Assembly (NCBI GenBank): GCA_963667675.1
Contig: OY763929.1
Coordinates: 62,001 to 126,000 of the forward strand
Direction: 5' to 3'
From: G963667675 sp963667675
Lineage (GTDB): Bacteria > Chloroflexota > Dehalococcoidia > Lucifugimonadales > UBA3495
DNA: 64,000 bases
The number at the start of each line of letters is the position of its first letter. Position 1 is the first letter of the stretch. The position numbers were made by a program, and so were the translations under genes. Positions 8,964-17,895 of the stretch are shown in pieces. The notes beneath the pieces are model-generated. The model searched no databases. It saw nothing but the letters and a program-made list of their open reading frames with translations, and had not been told where the DNA came from.

Positions 8964-8987
8964 GCTATACAATAGCCGTCGGAAGGA
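8964..8987 (+). promoter_or_regulatory. extended -10 box and SD for the MoxR gene
   Basis: TGTGC followed by TATACA (8966-8971) resembles the extended -10 boxes seen before pcrA and the Ldh2 gene. GGAAGGA (8981-8987) is the SD for GTG 8997. No convincing -35. Confidence 0.4.
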
Positions 8988-8996
8988 CGTTTAGCA

Positions 8997-9935
8997 GTGA
9001 GTGCCAACAACGCCGCACCCGCATCCATAGACGAGGTCCAGAACCTCCTGCGCCGGCAGGGATACGTCTCCGACCGAAGCCTGGCTGTCCCCATGTTCCT
9101 GGCCCTCAAGCTGGAACGGCCCCTGTTCCTCGAAGGCGAAGCCGGCGTCGGCAAGACGGAGATCGCCCGGGCCCTCGCATCCGGCTTGGACACCGAGTTG
9201 ATACGGCTGCAGTGCTACGAGGGGTTGGACATCAACCACGCCGTCTATGAGTGGAACTACGCCCGGCAACTGCTGGAAATACGGTTGATGGAAGCCGGCG
9301 GCGACGCGGAGCGGCAGGACAGGGCCCAGAGCCTGTTCACCGAGCGCTTCCTGATCAAGCGTCCCTTGCTCCAGGCCATCGACGGCGACCGGGCCAAGGC
9401 CCCGGTGCTGCTCATCGACGAACTGGACCGGGCCGACGAGGAGTTCGAGGGCTTCCTGCTGGAGTTGCTGGCCGACTTCCAGATAACCATCCCCGAACTG
9501 GGAACGTACCAGGCCAGCCACCGGCCCCTGGTCGTGATTACCTCCAACCGCACCCGGGAGATTCATGACGCTCTCAAGCGCCGTTGCCTGTACTTCTGGA
9601 TCGGCTACCCGGACTTCCAAAAAGAGCTCCAGATAGTCACCACCAGGATACCCGAAGCGCCCCGCCGCCTGGCCGAGCAGGTAACCGGGTTCATCCAGGA
9701 GCTGCGCCAGACGGAACTGTACAAGGTGCCTGGGATTTCCGAAACCCTGGACTGGACGACGGCCCTGATGGCCCTGAACCAGCAGGACCTGGACCCGCAG
9801 GTCATCGACGACACCCTGGGGATTATGCTCAAGTACCAGGACGACATAGAGTTGGTGCGGGGCGAGCCGGTGCGGGCGATGCTGGACCGGTCACGAAACC
9901 GGGCTCCGGGCAGAGGAAGGCGGCGCGGCTCGTGA
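8997..9935 (+). CDS. MoxR-family AAA+ ATPase (CoxD-like)
   Basis: A 312-residue AAA+ chaperone-type ATPase. Walker A is GEAGVGKTEIA (about 46-56), Walker B is LLIDELDRAD (about 138), sensor 1 is VITSNRTREIHDALKRRC. In established examples MoxR proteins act with a VWA partner to insert metals or mature enzymes. CoxD with CoxE does this for the Mo/Cu carbon-monoxide dehydrogenase. The start is GTG 8997 with SD GGAAGGA. The stop overlaps the start of the VWA gene by four bases (GTGA), indicating translational coupling. No CO dehydrogenase subunits are in the window, so the client is unknown. Confidence 0.92.
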   Translation: MSANNAAPASIDEVQNLLRRQGYVSDRSLAVPMFLALKLERPLFLEGEAGVGKTEIARALASGLDTELIRLQCYEGLDINHAVYEWNYARQLLEIRLMEAGGDAERQDRAQSLFTERFLIKRPLLQAIDGDRAKAPVLLIDELDRADEEFEGFLLELLADFQITIPELGTYQASHRPLVVITSNRTREIHDALKRRCLYFWIGYPDFQKELQIVTTRIPEAPRRLAEQVTGFIQELRQTELYKVPGISETLDWTTALMALNQQDLDPQVIDDTLGIMLKYQDDIELVRGEPVRAMLDRSRNRAPGRGRRRGS

Positions 9936-11251
9936 CTTCAACCGCCGCTCCTCGCGCCGACGTAGAAGAAGCTCCAGCCAGCCTGCTGCACAACCTGATG
10001 CTCTTCGCCGGGGTGCTGCGCCGGCTGGGCCTGGACGTGGGCTCCGGCAACGTCCTCGACCTCGTCCGCGCCACCGAATACGCCCCGATGGGCCGCAAGC
10101 AGGACTTCTATCAAGCCGCACGCTGCCTGCTGGTCCACCGCAAGCAAGACCTTCCGGTGTTCGACGAAGCCTTCCAGGTCTTCTGGCGCAGGCCTGCGTC
10201 CCGCCAGTCCACCCGCGACCTGCGGTCCCTCGGCGAGAACCGGCGGTTCCGCAAGCCCCAGATCGGGCCTCCACCGGCAGGAGACGCTAACGACGGCGGC
10301 AGCGACGGCCCAGACCAGTCCGGTGTCCACGTCGACCTGACCCGGACCTACAGCGCCAGGGAGGTGCTGCGGGAGAAGGACTTCGCCGACTTTACCCCCG
10401 CCGAGATTCACGACGCCCGGCGCATGATGCAGGAACTGTCCTGGAACCTGGGACGGCAGCGCACCCGGCGCTTGGTCCCAGGCTACGGAAACGCCTTAGA
10501 CCTGCGAAAGACGTTGCGGGAGGCCCTCAAGTTCGGCGGCGAGCCCCTGGAGCTGGCCCGCTTGCAGCGCAAATACAAAGTCCGGCAACTAGTGCTCATC
10601 TGCGACGTCAGCGGCTCCATGGAGCGCTACACCCGAATGTTGCTCCACTTCATCCACAGCCTCTCCGGCAACCTGGACCAGGTGGAAGCCTTTCTGTTCG
10701 CCACGAGACTAACCCGGATAACCCGGTTCCTGAAGCACCGTGGCGTCGACCAAACCGTAAACGAGTTGGCCAAGGCGGTGCCCGACTGGTCGGGCGGAAC
10801 GCGCATCGGACAGGCCCTCATGACCTTCAACTACCGGTGGCTGCGGCGGGTCATGGGGTCAGGCTCAGTCGTGATGATCATATCTGACGGCTGGGACCGA
10901 GGCGAACCGGAACTGCTGGCCCGGGAGGCGGCCCGGCTGCAGCGCAGTTGCCGCCGCTTGGTGTGGCTCAATCCATTGCTGGGATCCGCCGAGTACCAAC
11001 CGTTGACCAGGGGCATGCAGGCGGCCCTTCCCTACACCGACGACTTCCTGCCCGTGCACAACCTCAACAGCCTGGAAGCACTGGCCCGTCACCTGAACAG
11101 TTTGGGGCCTCAGCGCGTTCTCGGCCCCGGTTACCGCCCAGACCCTGCGCCGGAGCCTGAACCAGAGCTCCAGCCGGTGCGGCCGGCGACCGCCCAATTA
11201 CATTCGGAACCCACGTTCAGGCACCCCATGTGGGGGCGACGACGCACGTAG
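9932..11251 (+). CDS. VWA domain protein, CoxE-like
   Basis: A 439-residue partner of the preceding MoxR ATPase, starting at GTG 9932 inside its stop. The C-terminal half is a VWA domain: MIDAS motif DVSGSM near residue 225, threonine-containing SGGTRIGQAL near 290, and ISDGWDRGEP near 320. The N-terminal half is helical (ASLLHNLMLFAGVLRRLGLDV), typical of CoxE/YehP-like proteins. An acidic, Gly-rich stretch follows near residue 120. Inference: a two-component metalloenzyme maturation or remodelling pair for a target encoded elsewhere. Confidence 0.9.
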   Translation: MTSTAAPRADVEEAPASLLHNLMLFAGVLRRLGLDVGSGNVLDLVRATEYAPMGRKQDFYQAARCLLVHRKQDLPVFDEAFQVFWRRPASRQSTRDLRSLGENRRFRKPQIGPPPAGDANDGGSDGPDQSGVHVDLTRTYSAREVLREKDFADFTPAEIHDARRMMQELSWNLGRQRTRRLVPGYGNALDLRKTLREALKFGGEPLELARLQRKYKVRQLVLICDVSGSMERYTRMLLHFIHSLSGNLDQVEAFLFATRLTRITRFLKHRGVDQTVNELAKAVPDWSGGTRIGQALMTFNYRWLRRVMGSGSVVMIISDGWDRGEPELLAREAARLQRSCRRLVWLNPLLGSAEYQPLTRGMQAALPYTDDFLPVHNLNSLEALARHLNSLGPQRVLGPGYRPDPAPEPEPELQPVRPATAQLHSEPTFRHPMWGRRRT

Positions 11252-11308
11252 CCGTTAGGCGATAGCGGGATTCGAACCAAGTGGATGACCGGGTAGGACT
11301 CTAGAAAG

Positions 11309-12478
11309 CTATCGAGTCGCCACTTTCCGGCGGGGCCCGGTGTACCGGCGGAACCAAGCGGAGAGCTTGGCCCAATGTCCGGATGACCGGGCCGCGAATA
11401 CACTCCAGTTGGCCCGCCATTGGGCCCTCATCCTCTCCATGACCTTCTCTTTGTCGGCCAGCCAGTGGCGCATGGCCACCTCGATGGCCGTCCTGCTGCC
11501 GGGCCCAACGTACCGGCGGAACGACGCCGACAGCCGGGCCCAACCATCAGCCAAGTCTCTTTGGATCACGTCCCAGTTACCGCGAGGCACGCGCCGCAGC
11601 ATCCGCAGAACTGCCGCTTTGTAGACCGGCCAGCGGCGAACACCCAATTCCATGACCGCAAAGGCCGCGACCGTCAGCAACCCCCCAGCAACGGCATCCA
11701 AAATGAAATGATTTCCAGTAAGAGTGATGGCGAAGAAGGTCAGCACTGGATACAACAGTCCCAAGACTTTGAACCAGCCTTTGAAAGTCCTCACAAACAA
11801 CACCCCAAGGATTACCGTCCAGCTGAAGTGGAGGCTGGGCATGGCCGCGTGTGAGTTGTAGAGATGGGCCATCTCAGAGCTTCCGTAGAACGCCGGGCCC
11901 AACGCCTGAATCGTGTTGCTGGCCGGATGCTGGAAGTGCTCGGCCAAGTTAAACGGCGACGTAACGGGGAACAGCGCGAAGATTACCAACGCGAAGGCCA
12001 GATTGACTACCACCACGGTGCGGTAGTAATAGTACCTGGGCCTGTTGCGGAGATATAGGAGGAACCCGACGAGGCCGATTATTGGCCAGTAGGTGAAGAT
12101 ATAGACCCCGTTGAAGAAGAGAGCCAGCCATTCGGCTCGCGCCAGCATCCAGGCCTGCCAAGCCGGTTCCCAGAACACCCCCAGCCACATCTCAGCCGAA
12201 ACGACGCGGTGGGCATTCTCCAAGCCCTTGGCTTCCAGGTCGGGAAACACGAGGCCCCGGGAGCCCAGGTACACCAGATAAGCCCCGATCACAAGGGCCA
12301 ACTCCAGCAGGTGGGCTCGCCAGGGAGACTGGGAGGCAGCAGTGGCAAACCTGCTCAGTCGCGGGCGCAGATGCGCCCGTCCTCTTTCTACCTGGAGGGT
12401 GGCCAGGAGAAAAAGTCGTTGAGCTTCGGCCTTCAGCAGGCGGCCGCCGCTGAGCCGGGCAGTCTTGTTGCTAAGCAA
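11309..12478 (-). CDS. PAP2/Aur1-like integral membrane phosphatase or phosphotransferase
   Basis: A 389-residue polytopic membrane protein. The two active-site histidine motifs of the PAP2/inositolphosphotransferase group are MPSLHFSW (about 213) and GNHFILDAVAGG (about 253), with a basic RNRPRYYYYR loop before them. Family members transfer or hydrolyse phospho-head-groups of membrane lipids. The C-terminal 80 residues are an extra soluble tail with two copies of WA(R/K)LSAxFRRY(V/T)GP (about 311 and 369), which the neighbouring paralogue lacks. The start TTG 12478 has only a G-rich SD. Last gene of the SPASM-PAP2-PAP2 series on this strand. Confidence 0.82.
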   Translation of the reverse strand: MLSNKTARLSGGRLLKAEAQRLFLLATLQVERGRAHLRPRLSRFATAASQSPWRAHLLELALVIGAYLVYLGSRGLVFPDLEAKGLENAHRVVSAEMWLGVFWEPAWQAWMLARAEWLALFFNGVYIFTYWPIIGLVGFLLYLRNRPRYYYYRTVVVVNLAFALVIFALFPVTSPFNLAEHFQHPASNTIQALGPAFYGSSEMAHLYNSHAAMPSLHFSWTVILGVLFVRTFKGWFKVLGLLYPVLTFFAITLTGNHFILDAVAGGLLTVAAFAVMELGVRRWPVYKAAVLRMLRRVPRGNWDVIQRDLADGWARLSASFRRYVGPGSRTAIEVAMRHWLADKEKVMERMRAQWRANWSVFAARSSGHWAKLSAWFRRYTGPRRKVATR

Positions 12479-12546
12479 CTACACCCCCACTCGTGGTCGA
12501 ACCCCCATTATACAACGGCTCTCCAGCAAGCTCGTATACGCCGGGG

Positions 12547-13404
12547 TCACCGCCTCACGGCAAAGGGAAGCTCGCGGCCGGCCAAACGAACGCCGAGCCG
12601 TTCCCTGATTTGAGGCACGAACAGCCGGCGGCGAATACCCAATTCCATTACGCCGAAGGCAGCGGCCATCAGCAAACCGCCGGCAATGGCATCCATAATG
12701 TAATGATTGGCCGTTATGGTAATTGCCAACAGGGTCGCCGTGGGGTAAATGATGCCGAATATCTTGACCCACTTGTTTGGAGTGGTGAGAAAGAGGACGC
12801 CAAACATGACGGTCCAGCTAAAGTGCAAGCTGGGCATGGCCGCGTAGGGGTTGTAGTAGTTGGCGAACTCCCGGCTGGCATAGAAAGTCGGACCGAAGGC
12901 CTTGATAGTGTCGACAAACGAATGCTCGGTCATCATCCGGGGCGGGGCCAACGGGAACAGCATGAACGCCAAGAGGGCCAGCGCGAAGCTCAGCAGCACG
13001 ATATTCCGGTAGTAGATATACCGGGGCCGGTCTTTGACGTAGAGAATCACTCCGGCCGTCACTATAATCGGCCAGAAGGTGATGATGTACGTCCAATTGA
13101 AGACGACAACCAGCGCCTTAGCGCCGTCGATGGCCCATGACTGCCAGCTAGGCTCCCAGAAGAAGCCAAGGGATTTTTCCAACGAGATTATCTTGGCAGC
13201 GTTGGCCAGCGCGATTGCCTCGACGTCGTCGAACACCAGGGCCCTGGTGTACATGTAGGCGAAATAAGCGCCGGCGACGATGACAATCTGCCACATGTGG
13301 GGAGACGCCACCCTCAGCCAGGCTCGCGCCGTGGCATTTAAGGGCATCCTGTCCACTATCGCTTCAGGCTGCCAGACGCTCATGCTCTCGATTTGCCTTC
13401 GCAT
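12547..13404 (-). CDS. PAP2/Aur1-like integral membrane enzyme, paralogue
   Basis: A 285-residue membrane protein, clearly homologous to the next gene downstream (68 bp away). Shared blocks are GFFWEPSWQSW, TFWPIIVTAG, RPRYIYYRNI, MPSLHFSWTV (about 188) and ANHYIMDAIAGGLL (about 227). It lacks the repeat tail of its partner. ATG 13404 and ATG 13383 are both possible starts. The pairing of two diverged copies suggests two steps or two substrates in one lipid head-group pathway; this is inferred. Preceded by a SPASM radical SAM gene on the same strand. Confidence 0.83.
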   Translation of the reverse strand: MRRQIESMSVWQPEAIVDRMPLNATARAWLRVASPHMWQIVIVAGAYFAYMYTRALVFDDVEAIALANAAKIISLEKSLGFFWEPSWQSWAIDGAKALVVVFNWTYIITFWPIIVTAGVILYVKDRPRYIYYRNIVLLSFALALLAFMLFPLAPPRMMTEHSFVDTIKAFGPTFYASREFANYYNPYAAMPSLHFSWTVMFGVLFLTTPNKWVKIFGIIYPTATLLAITITANHYIMDAIAGGLLMAAAFGVMELGIRRRLFVPQIRERLGVRLAGRELPFAVRR

Positions 13405-13583
13405 TGGTTGAGCGCAACGCCCCTTGCAGACGACTGTTTCGTATCCATATTTGCCGAATTGGTAATTCTCTATGGCGTGGTCTGGACTTTGGCGGAAATA
13501 ACGAGTCTAGCGGGGAACGGCGGGAGAGAGTCCGGCGAATCTATGGGCTACCCCACCCTTCCGCCAAAATCGACCGAGGTTTT

Positions 13584-14852
13584 CTACTCTTTCATCGGCC
13601 GTTCGACGGACTCGGTTAGCAAAGGAGCGCGCACGCTGGGCACTGCAGGAGCCACCGTGTCCCGTCCGTTGCGGCGAGCCCGGCCGGGGGGCGCCCCGTT
13701 CACCTGGTCCGGCTTCAAGTTTACCGGCCCTCTTTTCCGCGCCGCCCGGCTGCCCTGATACACGCTGCAGGACAGACATCCCAGCCACTGCGTAGGCGTA
13801 TACCCCTCGTCGAACAAGCCTCTGGCTGCGGCGTACTTGGGGTTGTTCCAAATCTGTTGAATGGTGTCGGTGGAAGCGTCGCCGAAATCTTCAGATTTGT
13901 CGGTCAAATAGCAGCACGGGGCAAAACCGCCGTCCCAGTTGACCACAGCGCTGCGCCACAGCCGCCAGCACCGTTGCCCGTCTTCCTGGTAAGGCTTGAG
14001 AAAGGGATCTTCCCGCTGATATTCCGGATGGTCCCGGGGCAGCCAGCGCTCGGCTTCCCCGCGGTCGTTCATGCCATGGGGGAAGTCGACCTTCTTGAAT
14101 ACCAGCGAATTCACCCCCAGATCAGCGGCCAGGCGGCTGGCTTCGTCCATCTGGTGCTCGTTCTGCTGCATCACAATGAACTGCCACTCCAGGTGGGGCG
14201 TGGAATAGCCTAATTCCTGCTTCTTCTGCACCAGCAACTTCAGGTTGTCCAAGACCCTGTCTAGCCGTCCTCCAACCCGGTATTGCTCGTACACCTCTTG
14301 CGTAACGCCATCTATGGAGATGATCATCACGTCCAACCCGGCCTTGATGATGCTTTCCGCCATCTCCGGAGTCAACGGCTTGTTGAGATTGGTGCTGATT
14401 ATGGTGGCGATATTGTTCTGGTGGGCGTAGCCTACGAAGTCGTGTATCCGCTTATTCAGGAAGGGCTCGCCCCAACTGTAGAGGGTTAGCCACACGCAGT
14501 AGTCCTTGATCTGGTCTATGGTCTTGGTGAACAGGTCATAGTGCATGACGCCCTGGTCCCTGTGGATGGTGCCGAGGCCGGTGTGGCACAGGGGGCACCT
14601 GAGCTGGCAAATGTTGGTGGTGTCTATTTCCCACTCGAACGGCATCCCCCAGACCCTTTTGCGGCCAAACCGCAACTGGGCCTCGACGCGGAGGACGTTC
14701 AAGAGCTTCTTCCAACTGAAGTACCGGAAAGCCAGGGTGAAGCGTTGCTGGCTCCGGTCGCCGGCCAGCGAGTTCACCACACTGGCGTTGACCTGCAGGC
14801 GGTCCCATCCCCACACCAGTTTTTTGACGTATCGGTCTAACGCAGTAGCCAC
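13584..14852 (-). CDS. radical SAM/SPASM domain protein
   Basis: A 422-residue enzyme. The radical SAM cluster motif is CQLRCPLC (C82, C86, C89). Further SAM-fold motifs are LYSWGEPFLN and IISIDGVTQEVYEQYR. The C-terminal cysteines (APCCYLTDKS near 310, then LGCLSCSVYQG near 370) fit a SPASM auxiliary Fe-S site, and WxxAVVNWDGGFAPCC is the usual SPASM lead-in. The start is GTG 14852 behind AGGTGAG. SPASM enzymes modify peptides or small molecules; no precursor peptide is visible here. Upstream of and co-directional with the two PAP2 genes, which suggests a lipid or cofactor substrate, but this is only inferred. Confidence 0.88.
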   Translation of the reverse strand: MATALDRYVKKLVWGWDRLQVNASVVNSLAGDRSQQRFTLAFRYFSWKKLLNVLRVEAQLRFGRKRVWGMPFEWEIDTTNICQLRCPLCHTGLGTIHRDQGVMHYDLFTKTIDQIKDYCVWLTLYSWGEPFLNKRIHDFVGYAHQNNIATIISTNLNKPLTPEMAESIIKAGLDVMIISIDGVTQEVYEQYRVGGRLDRVLDNLKLLVQKKQELGYSTPHLEWQFIVMQQNEHQMDEASRLAADLGVNSLVFKKVDFPHGMNDRGEAERWLPRDHPEYQREDPFLKPYQEDGQRCWRLWRSAVVNWDGGFAPCCYLTDKSEDFGDASTDTIQQIWNNPKYAAARGLFDEGYTPTQWLGCLSCSVYQGSRAARKRGPVNLKPDQVNGAPPGRARRNGRDTVAPAVPSVRAPLLTESVERPMKE

Positions 14853-15240
14853 TGCTCACCTGCATTGCTTGGAGTAAGTGCGCTGCTTGGCATGTTCAGA
14901 AGACGGTTACGCCGAGGACGTAAGGCGTATCATCATAACTCTGGCGGCGCTCACGATTCAACCCTGCGAGGGCAAATAAACCGGTCTTTTTCACGAGCGC
15001 TTCCCGCACATCGAGCGACCCTGGTAGGCGGTCATTTCAGGTAACGCGTAGTTTACCAGACGCCCGCGGGAAATGTGAATACGGCCGGCGTGCGGGGTGA
15101 AACTGGCGCGTCACGTCCCGGGAGTGTTTAGTCACGGCGCAAGGGAGGCCAAACGCCCAGAGGCTCGTTCATCAACGCCCCTGGACTACCCGACCCGTAA
15201 GAGCGAAGGCGTCTTTGCTAGGTCGCCTCCGCCAGACCGA
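14853..15240. other. 388-bp intergenic stretch without a recognisable feature
   Basis: No coding pattern, RNA gene, strong promoter or terminator was found here. It separates the SPASM gene from the stop of the Rv2578c-like gene, both on the minus strand. Confidence 0.5.
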
Positions 15241-16146
15241 TCAGGCTGTCAAGGCCAATTGCAACTGCCTCTGCTGGCCGACCGTGGTCCGGGGAGCTGG
15301 TCTTGAGGCGAGGCCCCACCGCCTCCTTGCCTCGTCCACCTGTTCCAGGACCCGCCGAGTGTAGTCCCGGGGAGCGTAGGTCTTGCGGTACAACTTGGCG
15401 TAAGCGGGGATTAAGCGAGGATGGGTCTCTCTCAGCATGGGCATAAACCATTCCTTGGAGCCGGGTTTGAGGAACAGCAGGTTCCCCGCCAGGTACTGGG
15501 CCTTGTGAGCCGCCGCGGCGGCAGCCACGGCGTCAATGCTTTCCGGGTCGTCGGAGATACCTGGAAGCAGTGGCGCCATTATTATCCCAGCGGTCACTCC
15601 GCTTTCCACCAGAAACTGCATAGCCTCGAGCCTGGCTGCGGGGCTGGGCGCCCCCGGCTCGGTCAGCTTCCAGACCCGTTCGTCGACGCTGCCGACGCTG
15701 AAGTTAACTTGCACTCCAGCATTTTCAGCCAGTTCCAGTAACACGTCCACGTCCCGCCGCACCAAAACGCCCTTGGTGGTAATAGACGCCGGGTTGTGGA
15801 ATTCGGCCAGCACCTGGATGATTCGACGGGTCAACTGGTAACTGGCTTCGGCGGGTTCGTAGGGGTCCGACGCGGTTCCGATGGCTATGGACTCTCCCAT
15901 CCACCTAGACCGCCGCAACTCGGCTCTCAGCACTTTCGGAGCGTTTACCTTGGCGAATACCCGCTGTTCAAACTCCCGCCCGGCGTCCATTCCCCAATAC
16001 TCGTGGGTAGGGCGTGCATAGCAGTAGCGGCAGGCGTGGCGGCAGCCCCGGTACGGGTTCAAGGTCCATTTGAATGGGAAGTCAGGAACGTCGATGCGGT
16101 TAAGCAGCGTCTTGCAGTAGATTTCTTGCACTTCAGCGCCGGCCAT
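15241..16146 (-). CDS. Rv2578c-type (SPL-like) radical SAM protein
   Basis: A 301-residue radical SAM enzyme. The N-terminal NPYRGCRHACRYCYARPTHE contains the CxxxCxxC cluster motif (C35, C39, C42) with the aromatic residues typical of the spore-photoproduct-lyase-like/Rv2578c family. IGTASDPYEPAE and ITTKGVLVRRDVD follow. Members are widespread single-gene enzymes with unproved reaction, sometimes linked to DNA repair. ATG 16146 has SD-like GGGTGATC. A good promoter sits upstream (16188-16217). Confidence 0.87.
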   Translation of the reverse strand: MAGAEVQEIYCKTLLNRIDVPDFPFKWTLNPYRGCRHACRYCYARPTHEYWGMDAGREFEQRVFAKVNAPKVLRAELRRSRWMGESIAIGTASDPYEPAEASYQLTRRIIQVLAEFHNPASITTKGVLVRRDVDVLLELAENAGVQVNFSVGSVDERVWKLTEPGAPSPAARLEAMQFLVESGVTAGIIMAPLLPGISDDPESIDAVAAAAAAHKAQYLAGNLLFLKPGSKEWFMPMLRETHPRLIPAYAKLYRKTYAPRDYTRRVLEQVDEARRRWGLASRPAPRTTVGQQRQLQLALTA

Positions 16147-16187
16147 GAGATCACCCTAACACTAGCAAATTTAGAACATTTATGCTA

Positions 16188-16217
16188 ATTATAGGGGCTC
16201 TTTGGCCCGTAGGTCAA
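16188..16217 (-). promoter_or_regulatory. sigma70-type promoter for the Rv2578c-like gene
   Basis: Read on the minus strand: -35 TTGACC (16217-16212), an 18-bp spacer, then a perfect -10 TATAAT (16193-16188). This leaves a leader of about 35 bases before ATG 16146. Confidence 0.6.
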
Positions 16218-16254
16218 TGAGAGGTTGTCATAACGCCGCGGATAGGGGAGGCCC

Positions 16255-17661
16255 TTAACGCCGGTACACGTACCCCGTTTCGCTGCGCTGGCAATTCAGC
16301 CGGCGGTTCAGGTGCAGGCCCTCCAAGATGAACTCGGCAGACGAGGCCAATACCTCAGGCCGCTGGTCGTCGGTCAACCTGCTGACTGCATCGGAGAAGC
16401 CCTCGATCCGCTGAATCATCGCCAGATACTCCAAAGCAGGCTTTTCGCTGCCCGTCTCCGCTGTCTCTCCCAAGTCAAACGCGGTAATCACTGGCTCCAG
16501 TTCAGCAGGGTCGAAATAGTTGCCGAAGACTCGCAACACCCCCCGGCGGGTTAAGTCGTCGACCACCCGGCTCTCCTTGCCCTCGTCGAAGGTCTCCAAC
16601 TCGATCTTCCCTGAGAAAGAGGCGACTATGTACGGCAAGTCACTTACCCTTGGACAGACCCACTGGTCGCCGTGGACTATCGCCCGGCGCAGGGCGTTGC
16701 CCAATAGCGTCTCGAAGTTGGCGATTGACACCCGGACACTGACCCCGGAACGCTGGTTGATCTCGCTGCTGCCCCGGGCCTGTGCCGTAATCTCCGCCAG
16801 CACTTCTTTGATGTACTCCGGCACTACCATTTTCTCTTCATCGGGAAAACGGGACCGCTCCTGTTCCATGATGGCGATCTCATCTTTGGGGTCTCTTGGG
16901 TAGTGGGTATAGATTTGAGACCCGTACCGGTCCTTGAGCGGAGTGACAATGCGCCCCCGGTTGGTGTAGTCCTCGGGGTTGGCGGTGGAGACCACGTATA
17001 CATCCAAGGGCATACGGACCCTATAGCCCTTAATCTGCACGTCCCTTTCTTCCATCAGGTTGAATAACCCCACCTGGATTCGTTCGGCCAAGTCCGGCAA
17101 CTCGTTGATGCAGAATATTCCCCGGTTTGTCCGTGGCACCAGGCCGTAGTGGATGACCAATTCGTCGGACAGGTAGTGGCCTTCAGCAACCTTGATGGGG
17201 TCTATTTCGCCGATCAGGTCGGCGATGGAAATGTCCGGCGTGGCCAGCTTCTCCGAATACCGCTCCTCCCGGTGCAGCCATTCGATGGGCGTGGCGTCAC
17301 CCTTGGCGGCCACAGTGTCACGGCAAGCTCTGCAGACGGGATTATAGGGGTTGTCGTTTATCTCGCAGCCGGCAATCTTCGGGATATATTCGTCCAAGAG
17401 GGCGACCAGATGGCGGATCATGCGGGACTTGGCTTGGCCCCGCTCTCCCAGCATGATCACGTCTTGACCGGCCAGGATAGCGTTCTCCAGCTGGGGGATC
17501 ACCGTATCGTCAAAGCCGATGATGCCCGGAAACACCACTTCTTCGGCCCTGATTTTCGCAATCAGGTTCCTGCGCATTTCTTCTCGGACGGGCAGGACGT
17601 GATAGTGAGACTTACGCAACTGGCCGATTGTCCGGGCTTTCTTCGCAGCAGGCATGCTCAT
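16255..17661 (-). CDS. magnesium-chelatase-like AAA+ ATPase with a cysteine insert
   Basis: A 468-residue AAA+ ATPase of the ChlI/BchI-like group, often annotated as sigma-54-interacting or Mg-chelatase subunit I-like. Walker A is GERGQAKSR (72-80) and the Walker B region is GIFCINELPDL. VVSTANPEDYTNRGRIVTPL is the sensor and presensor region. An insert after Walker A carries C99, C110 and C113 (CEINDNPYNPVCRAC), a possible metal site. SD ACGGAG precedes ATG 17661. Such ATPases usually have an adjacent VWA partner; none adjoins here, and the only VWA gene in the window (9932) already has its own MoxR. Confidence 0.87.
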   Translation of the reverse strand: MSMPAAKKARTIGQLRKSHYHVLPVREEMRRNLIAKIRAEEVVFPGIIGFDDTVIPQLENAILAGQDVIMLGERGQAKSRMIRHLVALLDEYIPKIAGCEINDNPYNPVCRACRDTVAAKGDATPIEWLHREERYSEKLATPDISIADLIGEIDPIKVAEGHYLSDELVIHYGLVPRTNRGIFCINELPDLAERIQVGLFNLMEERDVQIKGYRVRMPLDVYVVSTANPEDYTNRGRIVTPLKDRYGSQIYTHYPRDPKDEIAIMEQERSRFPDEEKMVVPEYIKEVLAEITAQARGSSEINQRSGVSVRVSIANFETLLGNALRRAIVHGDQWVCPRVSDLPYIVASFSGKIELETFDEGKESRVVDDLTRRGVLRVFGNYFDPAELEPVITAFDLGETAETGSEKPALEYLAMIQRIEGFSDAVSRLTDDQRPEVLASSAEFILEGLHLNRRLNCQRSETGYVYRR

Positions 17662-17855
17662 CGCTCCGTCAGTAGTTCAGGCCCGTCCCAAGCTCCGGCG
17701 GGGACGCCTGGGGCCAGTGGGTTTCGTTCCGCGTGGGTTTCGCTCAATGTTTCCCTCACTGGAACTTTGCCGGTGACAGTATAGCTTAATCCGGCGCGCT
17801 CCTCGATTCAGGGCAACTCCCTGACCCAGGTATTCCCTGTTTTCTCGGGTTGGAT

Positions 17856-17861
17856 TATAAT
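17856..17861 (+). promoter_or_regulatory. -10 box upstream of the YkvA-like gene
   Basis: TATAAT at 17856-17861, with a weak TTCCCT 17 bp upstream. The leader to ATG 17896 is about 28 bases and contains AGGAG. Confidence 0.4.
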
Positions 17862-17895
17862 CGAGTCCAAGACCTCAGGAGACTAGGTTCCCAAG

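Noticed and set aside
11265..11310. Possible tRNA remnant on the minus strand (GGTTCGAATCCC T-loop-like)
   Set aside because: A GGCGA/TCGCC acceptor-like pair exists but the T-stem does not pair over five bases and no anticodon arm fits. Insufficient for a tRNA.
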